33,772 nucleotides of DNA from NCBI GenBank assembly GCA_012838175.1, contig DUPU01000039.1:1-33772 (forward strand), written 5' to 3'. A program made the translations under genes and the position numbers. This document shows positions 28,139-33,772 of the stretch, piece by piece (the first letter of the stretch is position 1; every line of letters starts with the position of its first letter). The notes below the pieces were generated by a model, which searched no databases, had not been told where the DNA came from, and was given only the letters and a program-made list of their open reading frames with translations. The stretch comes from Clostridia bacterium. Lineage in GTDB: Bacteria; Bacillota; Dehalobacteriia; Dehalobacteriales; Dehalobacteriaceae.

Positions 28139-28414
28139 TTGAATAAAACCGACCTGATTAACAGTGTATCGGAAAAAGCTGAAGTAACAAAAAAAGATGC
28201 GGAAAAGGTTATCAATGCGGTGTTTGCCAGTATAAGTGAAGCATTGGCAGCAAATGAAAAGGTTCAATTAGTAGGTTTTGGTACCTTTGAAGTAAAGGAA
28301 AGAGCTGCACGTGTGGGACGGAATCCTCAAACGGGAGAAACTATAAACATTGCGGCTGCAAGGGTTCCTACATTTAAAGCCGGTAAGGGCTTAAAAGATG
28401 CAGTGGCTAAATAA
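28139..28414 (+). CDS. hup: HU family DNA-binding protein
   Basis: [29 protein letters not shown]...[35 protein letters not shown] start, AGGAGGG RBS. Confidence 0.97.
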   Translation: MNKTDLINSVSEKAEVTKKDAEKVINAVFASISEALAANEKVQLVGFGTFEVKERAARVGRNPQTGETINIAAARVPTFKAGKGLKDAVAK

Positions 28415-28424
28415 ACATTAATAT

Positions 28425-28456
28425 AATCAGGTCCCGTTCAACGGACCTGATTTTTG
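28425..28456 (+). terminator. Terminator after HU
   Basis: AATCAGGTCC...GGACCTGATTTTT. Confidence 0.85.
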
Positions 28457-28470
28457 TTAAGGAGAGTTTT

Positions 28471-28740
28471 ATGAGATTAGATAAGTATCTTAAGGTTTCC
28501 CGATTAATAAAAAGGCGTTCTGTTGCCAAAGAAGTCTGTGACGGGGGAAAAGTATCCGTTAACGGAAAGACAGCCAAAGCAGGTACAGAGGTTAAGGTGG
28601 GAGATGTTTTAGAAATAGGCTTTGGTCCCCGGATGCTGAAGGTGGAAGTTTTGGCTGTGGCTGATTCGGTAAGAGCTGATCAGGCAAAAGATCTATATAA
28701 AGTACTTCAGGATGTTCGAGTGCCTCAAGACTGGTCATAG
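28471..28740 (+). CDS. rqcP: S4-domain RNA-binding protein RqcP (YabO)
   Basis: MRLDKYLKVSRLIKRRSVAKEVCDGGKVSVNGKTAKAGTEVKVGDVLEI and mfd-spoVT-mazG-...-yabP synteny. Confidence 0.92.
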   Translation: MRLDKYLKVSRLIKRRSVAKEVCDGGKVSVNGKTAKAGTEVKVGDVLEIGFGPRMLKVEVLAVADSVRADQAKDLYKVLQDVRVPQDWS

Positions 28741-28804
28741 TATAAATATGTTTCCTCCCGGAAAGGATAAAAAAGGACGAAAACAAAAGAAAAAAGCGGG
28801 AGGA

Positions 28805-29776
28805 ATGGATATGCAGAAACAGATTCAGCGCATGATAATTTTTTGCTTAATAGTGTTTATGGGAATTGCCGGTGTCAGTTGTACCAATCCGGAGAAGAAA
28901 CCTCAGGGTGAGGATGTTAAGCAGCGCGTCCAAGAATATAAAACCGAACCGACCATATCTTTGTATAATAATGAAACTAAAAAGAAAGAACGTATCAAAC
29001 TGGAGAAATATTTAGAGGGTGTTGTAGCCGCGGAAATGGACCCCAATTGGCCGCAAAACAGCCTTGCCGCACAAGCAATTCTCGCCCGGACTTTTACTCT
29101 GAAGAAAATTAAAGATGGCGGGGTAAAAGCTCATGGTACCGATGCTTCAACAAGTGTAGAAGAGTTCCAGGCTTATGACCCATCCAGAGTTAATGACCGG
29201 GTAAGAAAAGCGGTGCGGGATACCAGAGGTATGGTGCTAATGTATCAAGGGGAGTATATTAACGGTTGGTTTCATGCCGACGGGGGCGGGCAAACAGCCG
29301 CCTCAGCCATAGAAGGATTGGAGTATCGCAAGGAGAAGGCGCCTTATATTACCAGTGTAAAAGACCCGGGCCAGGCTATTACCGTACCGGAGAACAAATC
29401 TTGGACGGCCCGTTTTGATCTGGATACGGTAAGAGCAAAGGTTAAAGAGACGGTGGGAAATGATCCGGGGGAGATTACCTCAGCTGAAATAGTTGAAAAA
29501 GGACCCTCCGGACGAGCTATGAAAGTAAAGATAAATTCCGTCATTATCAGTGCACCGGCTCTGCGATTAGCTTTAGGCAACGAAAAAATGCGTTCCAGCT
29601 TGATAGATAAATTTGCTGTAGAAAATGGACAATTGGTGATCCATGGCAAAGGATACGGCCATGGCGTAGGGATGAGTCAATGGGGAGCAAGAGCTTTGGC
29701 AGAGCAGGGAAAAAGTCCGGAAGAAATCGTTAAGTACTGGTTTAAGGATGTGGAACTTAAAAAATTGTGGAAATAA
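28805..29776 (+). CDS. SpoIID/LytB-domain lipoprotein
   Basis: Lipobox-like IAGVSC; KLEKYLEGVVAAEMDPNWPQNSLAAQAILARTF; GYGHGVGMSQWGARALAEQGKSPEEIVKYWF; ATG at 28805 follows GGGAGGA (28748 is an alternative). Confidence 0.88.
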   Translation: MDMQKQIQRMIIFCLIVFMGIAGVSCTNPEKKPQGEDVKQRVQEYKTEPTISLYNNETKKKERIKLEKYLEGVVAAEMDPNWPQNSLAAQAILARTFTLKKIKDGGVKAHGTDASTSVEEFQAYDPSRVNDRVRKAVRDTRGMVLMYQGEYINGWFHADGGGQTAASAIEGLEYRKEKAPYITSVKDPGQAITVPENKSWTARFDLDTVRAKVKETVGNDPGEITSAEIVEKGPSGRAMKVKINSVIISAPALRLALGNEKMRSSLIDKFAVENGQLVIHGKGYGHGVGMSQWGARALAEQGKSPEEIVKYWFKDVELKKLWK

Positions 29777-29785
29777 TACACTCTG

Positions 29786-29810
29786 AATGCCCTTTAGGGC
29801 ATTTTTTTTT
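29786..29810 (+). terminator. Terminator
   Basis: AATGCCC-TTTA-GGGCATT followed by T run. Confidence 0.85.
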
Positions 29811-29838
29811 GATAAAAATTATCGTTTTTATCAAAAAA
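29805..29838. repeat. Perfect AT-rich inverted repeat
   Basis: TTTTTTGATAAAAA-TTATCG-TTTTTATCAAAAAA (14-nt arms). Confidence 0.7.
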
Positions 29839-29911
29839 GAGGGTAGTTGTGGAAAGGAAAATCAATTTTTTTGCATTATAAGCTATTGCTTTCATATCTG
29901 ATAAGATTTTT

Positions 29912-29929
29912 CTATAAGAATACTTATAG
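29912..29929. promoter_or_regulatory. Perfect palindromic operator-like site upstream of exporter
   Basis: CTATAAG-AATA-CTTATAG; related TATAAGAATATTCTATA at 29962-29978. Confidence 0.5.
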
Positions 29930-29952
29930 GATAAAAAGTAAAAACGGCGAAT
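29926..29952 (+). promoter_or_regulatory. Putative sigma-H promoter of the YeiH-type exporter
   Basis: ATAGGATAA (29926-29934) -N11- GGCGAAT (29946-29952); exact consensus match. Confidence 0.55.
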
Positions 29953-30110
29953 TATATAAATTATAAGAATATTCTATATTGATTATAATTATAAAAGTAT
30001 AACATGCGGGAGGTGAGTGTTATAGACAATTATAAGTTTAACAAATGATAAAAATGTGAAAGCGGCTACAAGTACAGGAAAAAATTAAAATTATTAAAGG
30101 AGGTTATGGA

Positions 30111-31871
30111 ATGGCTAATCCCTCTCTACAACAAAAAGCTAATCCCCAAAAAGATTATTCTTTTTTGTTAAAGCATGAGGATTATTGGGCTATTTGGCTG
30201 GGAGCTATTATTTTAATCTTTGGTATGTTTCTTTTTTTTGGAAATCCTCCGGCGGATATGAATCAAATCATTGCCGACAGCAATGCCACAATGCAGGCCG
30301 AAGCGGAAAGAGCGCCATTTAAAACTGTAGCCTGGCATGATGCTAATGCTGCAAAAACCAATTTAAAGGGGAGCAGTGCACCTGCGGTAAAAGCAATAAC
30401 CAAATATTTCGCTACTCCTGCCTCATGGAGCACTGACAACCCAATGAAATCATTTTATTTAAGTAAAGCTGATGCGGAAGCAAAAAGTGCAGCATCCGCT
30501 CAAGCTTATGAAGAGGCAAAGGCAGCTACCGCTGCAGCAAAGGAAGCCGCCTTGGCAGCGGAAGAAGCAGCCGCAGCGGCTGAGTTTAAGGATGCTGCTT
30601 TAAACGAAGAAGCAGAAGCAAAAATTGCGGCATGGCAAGACGCAAAAGATGCTGAAGCCAAAGCTAAGACTGCCGCAGAGACTAAACCATATAATCATAT
30701 CCTTACTATGATTGTATTAATGATTGTTTTAGGTCTTTTCTTCTCTATAGGAAGATACTTCATCGGTGATTCTGTGAAGAAATTCCTAACAGCGTTTCCG
30801 GTTGTTTTCATTGTGGCTGCTTTATCCTTCTTCTTGGGAAATCATCAATTTTCCAAGGCGTGGGGTATAGAATATGTTCTGTGGGCTATTCTAATTGGAT
30901 TTCTTATCAGTAATACGGTTGGTACACCTAAGTGGATTATGGCTGCAGTGCAGACTGAATATTATATTAAAACAGGTTTGGTGCTGCTTGGTGCTACTAT
31001 TTTAGTGAATAAGATTTTGCTTATCGGTATACCAGGAATTTTTGTAACTTGGGTTGTTACCCCCATTGTTTTAATCGGTACATTCTGGTTTGGTCAAAAG
31101 ATTTTGAAAATTGAATCCCCTACATTAAATATTACAATTTCCGCAGATATGTCTGTAAGTGGTGTTTCCGCTGCTATTGCTGCTGCTGCTGCAAGCCGGG
31201 CAAAAAAGGAAGAGCTGACATTAGCAGTTGGTATCTCAATTACGTTTACAGCGATCATGATGGTAGTAATGCCTTTGGTGATTAAAGCCATGGGTTTGAA
31301 TCCGGTACTTGGCGGTGCTTGGATTGGCGGAACTGTTGACTCCACAGGAGCGGTTGTGGCTTCCGGCGAAATCCTCGGACCTGTGGCCAGGGATGTGGCT
31401 GCTACCATAAAAATGATTCAAAACATCTTAATTGGATTAATGGCCTTCTGTATTGCTGCTTATTGGGCGTTAAAGGTGGATGTAGACAGAGCCAAGGATA
31501 CAGATTTGAGCTTTAAAGGTGCATTACGGGAAATATGGAATCGATTCCCCAAGTTTGTGATCGGATTCCTCGGTGCTTCTGTTGTATTTTCCATTATCTA
31601 TGGGGCAATGGGGGCAGATTCCTCAAAGGTGCTTATTGATAACGGGATTACTTCCTTTATCAGCAGCTTACAAAAATGGTTTTTTGCCCTGGCTTTTGCC
31701 AGTATTGGCTTATCTACAAATTTCCGGGAACTTACCAAGTACTTTAAGGGAGGAAAACCGGTTATACTATATGTGTGCGGCCAATCCTTTAATATTCTTT
31801 TGACCTTTACCATGGCTTATATTATGTTTATGAAAATCTTCCCGCACATTACAGAAGCATTATTGAAGTAA
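30111..31871 (+). CDS. YeiH-family putative sulfate exporter with Ala-rich extracytoplasmic insertion
   Basis: 586 aa; core AILIGFLISNTVGTPKWIMAAVQTEYYIKTGLVLLGATILVNK...WIGGTVDSTGAVVASGEILG typical of UPF0324/Cons_hypoth698; N-terminal TM plus about 150-aa hydrophilic Ala-rich segment. Confidence 0.85.
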   Translation: MANPSLQQKANPQKDYSFLLKHEDYWAIWLGAIILIFGMFLFFGNPPADMNQIIADSNATMQAEAERAPFKTVAWHDANAAKTNLKGSSAPAVKAITKYFATPASWSTDNPMKSFYLSKADAEAKSAASAQAYEEAKAATAAAKEAALAAEEAAAAAEFKDAALNEEAEAKIAAWQDAKDAEAKAKTAAETKPYNHILTMIVLMIVLGLFFSIGRYFIGDSVKKFLTAFPVVFIVAALSFFLGNHQFSKAWGIEYVLWAILIGFLISNTVGTPKWIMAAVQTEYYIKTGLVLLGATILVNKILLIGIPGIFVTWVVTPIVLIGTFWFGQKILKIESPTLNITISADMSVSGVSAAIAAAAASRAKKEELTLAVGISITFTAIMMVVMPLVIKAMGLNPVLGGAWIGGTVDSTGAVVASGEILGPVARDVAATIKMIQNILIGLMAFCIAAYWALKVDVDRAKDTDLSFKGALREIWNRFPKFVIGFLGASVVFSIIYGAMGADSSKVLIDNGITSFISSLQKWFFALAFASIGLSTNFRELTKYFKGGKPVILYVCGQSFNILLTFTMAYIMFMKIFPHITEALLK

Positions 31872-31905
31872 GACATCACCATACCCATAAATGGGAGGTT
31901 TATAG

Positions 31906-32196
31906 ATGCATTTACTAGGAGAGTCCTTACCTTTACAAAAAAAAGGGTTTAGGTTTAAGATTCCTAAATCGGCCGGTCTGGTTTTAGGATTAGTATTGAT
32001 GTATTTATTTGTATCCATAGGTTTGCCTTTCTTATCCCAATTAGCCGGATTTACTGAGGAACATCAAGTAATCATAGAAGAAGACATTCATGCCGGTGAA
32101 TGGTTTTATATTTTTGTTGAACAAATCAAGGAAATTGAACCTAGAGTTACCCATACTCTTCAGTACACACCCGGAATGGCAAAACCGGATAAATAA
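31906..32196 (+). CDS. Small single-TM protein of unknown function
   Basis: 96 aa; TM SAGLVLGLVLMYLFVSIGLPFLSQL; directly downstream of the exporter with GGGAGG RBS. Confidence 0.75.
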   Translation: MHLLGESLPLQKKGFRFKIPKSAGLVLGLVLMYLFVSIGLPFLSQLAGFTEEHQVIIEEDIHAGEWFYIFVEQIKEIEPRVTHTLQYTPGMAKPDK

Positions 32197-32212
32197 GGAA
32201 AGGACTTAATGC

Positions 32213-32245
32213 AAAAAACTCTCCCGGCTTACGGGAGAGTTTTTA
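32213..32245 (+). terminator. Terminator
   Basis: ACTCTCCCG-GCTTA-CGGGAGAGTTTTT. Confidence 0.85.
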
Positions 32246-32263
32246 AAACAAGAGGGTTTGAAA

Positions 32264-32887
32264 ATGGCTGAACAGGGTCAAATAATCAAAGATGAAAAAT
32301 ATGAAAGCATTTTTGCGTATGAGAGTAAAACGGCACAAATCATTGCCTCCAAGGTAATGGATAAGCCGGAACTTTCTCCTTGGATGATACTCATACCCAT
32401 AGTTTTTATTCCATTTTTGCAAAGATATCAAAAGTATAAGGATTCATGCAAAGTTTTTAGGGACGGTTTTCTCTATACTAAAACAATAGCCTTAGATATA
32501 GCTTATAAAGTTTACAGAAATGATCTTCCTCAAGAAGGTGTATCGGAATTAGTCTCTAAAATTGTACAAAAAAATTCTAATGTCGTTCCAGAAGTGCTAA
32601 ACATTTACCAAAAGCAGATTCAGGAGATAAAATTGCTCTGTCAACATTATTTGGCATTATTGAATACAGAAAAAGTTCAATATAAGGATATGGTTATCTG
32701 TTATTATCAAAACGAGAGTAAATATCGTGATTTCTTGTATAAACTGACAGAGGCTGAAAATGAAGTTAACAGCGCAGTCAATGCCACATTTAAAGAAGGG
32801 TTAATTGATGTTCCTGGAATCATGGAAAAAATGGAAAAATATCTTTTGCAATTCAGGCTTGATGAAGCAAAGAAGTTCTTTAATTAA
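32264..32887 (+). CDS. Uncharacterised protein with one hydrophobic segment near the N-terminus
   Basis: about 207 aa; LSPWMILIPIVFIPFLQRYQKYKD then a helical region; no family recognised. Confidence 0.7.
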   Translation: MAEQGQIIKDEKYESIFAYESKTAQIIASKVMDKPELSPWMILIPIVFIPFLQRYQKYKDSCKVFRDGFLYTKTIALDIAYKVYRNDLPQEGVSELVSKIVQKNSNVVPEVLNIYQKQIQEIKLLCQHYLALLNTEKVQYKDMVICYYQNESKYRDFLYKLTEAENEVNSAVNATFKEGLIDVPGIMEKMEKYLLQFRLDEAKKFFN

Positions 32888-32926
32888 TTATTTCAAGTAA
32901 CCAAGATAGTTCTTTTATTTAGTATT

Positions 32927-32953
32927 CTCTCCCTTTAGGGGGGAGTTTTTTTT
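32927..32953 (+). terminator. Terminator
   Basis: CTCTCCC-TTTAG-GGGGGAG followed by T run. Confidence 0.75.
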
Positions 32954-33026
32954 ATTCCTGGGCATATCATGGATTTTTTCACATAATCATTTATTAGATA
33001 GGTTTCTTAAGAGGGGAGGAAATAAG

Positions 33027-33311
33027 ATGCCTGATCAAAAGGTGCATTATTTCTCTTTGGATAATCGGGAAGTGTTTAAGTTAAAAGGAGTCACCAAGGT
33101 AGAAACCTTTGACGATGCGGAGATAGTGTTGGAAACGAATGCGGCGCCGATGGTCCTGAAAGGAGAAAATTTGCATATTAATAATTTAAATTTAGAAGCA
33201 GGGGAACTTACTGTGATCGGGTTGATGAAAACTATCCAATACTTAGAACCGCAAGGATATAAGTCGGTTAAAGGTAAAGGAAAAAGCATATTGAACAGGC
33301 TGCTTAAATAG
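33027..33311 (+). CDS. yabP: Sporulation protein YabP
   Basis: 94 aa; VFKLKGVTKVETFDDAEIVLETNAAPMVLKGENLHINNLNLEAGELTVIGLMKTIQYLE. Confidence 0.93.
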   Translation: MPDQKVHYFSLDNREVFKLKGVTKVETFDDAEIVLETNAAPMVLKGENLHINNLNLEAGELTVIGLMKTIQYLEPQGYKSVKGKGKSILNRLLK

Positions 33312-33324
33312 AGGGGAGAAGAGC

Positions 33325-33772
33325 ATGGACTTTCTCATTACCCAGATTTTTAATTTTTTTATGGCTATTGGCATCGGCCTGCTTATCGGAGTGCTTTTTG
33401 ACCTTTATCGCGGCTTGTGGAAAAAATACGCCCCGCCGTCCAAAACCATGCCTTTGTGGGATGTATTTTGGTGGCTTCTGGTGACCGCTCTGGTTTTTTT
33501 TATTTTACTGAACTTAAATTGGGGAGAATTGCGCCTTTATTTATTTTTAGGCCAGATTATTGGTTTTGTGTTTTATTATAAAAAAATCAGCCCTTATTTT
33601 TTAAAAAAAATCATTGCTTTTTTGTATTGGATGGAGAAGATTTTTAAAAAACTGGTTATTATCATCGTGATTCCCATCAGAATTATCAGAAAAATTTTGC
33701 TATGGCCTTTTATCATGATAACTATTGTGATAAAGAGAATAGTGTTTTTCCTCAAAAAAATTAGATGGGCAG
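33325..33772 (+). CDS. yabQ: Sporulation protein YabQ (truncated by window end)
   Basis: ATG at 33325 after GAGGGGAGAAG; MDFLITQIFNFFMAIGIGLLIGVLFDLYRGLWKKY..., no stop before 33772; directly after yabP; absent from the ORF track because it has no stop. Confidence 0.88.
   Translation, partial: MDFLITQIFNFFMAIGIGLLIGVLFDLYRGLWKKYAPPSKTMPLWDVFWWLLVTALVFFILLNLNWGELRLYLFLGQIIGFVFYYKKISPYFLKKIIAFLYWMEKIFKKLVIIIVIPIRIIRKILLWPFIMITIVIKRIVFFLKKIRWA

Noticed and set aside
28736-28743. CATAGTAT as a sigma-E -10 for the SpoIID-like gene
   Set aside because: No ATA-type -35 at N16; overlaps the rqcP stop codon.
30004-30048. 14-codon ORF (MREVSVIDNYKFNK) in the exporter leader
   Set aside because: No upstream ribosome-binding site; GGGAGGTGAG lies inside rather than before it. 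Too short to support.
32962-32990. GCATATC...CATAATCAT as a sigma-E promoter for yabP
   Set aside because: Spacer is short and the -10 lacks the final T at the right position; plausible biologically but too weak.
1-33772. CRISPR array, transposon, phage, tRNA or rRNA genes
   Set aside because: No regular spaced repeats, terminal inverted repeats, integrase/transposase ORFs or RNA gene signatures were recognised by eye.

Overview
The window looks like a low-GC, spore-forming Firmicutes (Clostridia-type) chromosome segment. Order: 3' end of a probable hydantoinase-B gene; a glycogen block (glgB, glgA, GH13-GH77 fusion); two divergent glutamine synthetase genes (GSI-beta-like on -, GSI-alpha on +); a LipB-like protein; dapF-dapL; ispE; a GntR regulator; an NTP-transferase-like protein; purR-spoVG-glmU-prs; a PRC-barrel protein (-); pth; a small PrsW-like membrane protein; mfd; a PrsA/SurA-like lipoprotein; spoVT; mazG; HU; rqcP; a SpoIID-like lipoprotein; a YeiH-type exporter operon with two uncharacterised small genes; yabP; and yabQ, cut by the window end. 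No rRNA, tRNA, CRISPR array or transposase was recognised. The most interesting signal is regulatory. Four intergenic sites match the Bacillus sigma-H promoter consensus (RNAGGAWWW-N11-RNNGAAT) exactly, all with 11-nt spacers and correct orientation, upstream of spoVG, prs, the GSI-beta-like glnA and the exporter; a fifth near-match precedes HU. Two perfect Spo0A boxes (TTGTCGAA) lie in the promoter regions of the divergent glnA pair and of prs. Together they suggest a sporulation-onset switch of glutamine synthetase isoform and PRPP supply. Other points of interest are a LipB-family protein lacking the catalytic Cys, a 132-aa PrsW-like putative intramembrane protease at the locus where Bacillus has fin, an exporter with a long Ala-rich extracytoplasmic insertion, and a perfect 18-bp-arm palindrome inside glgA. 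All calls are by eye; no searches were run.
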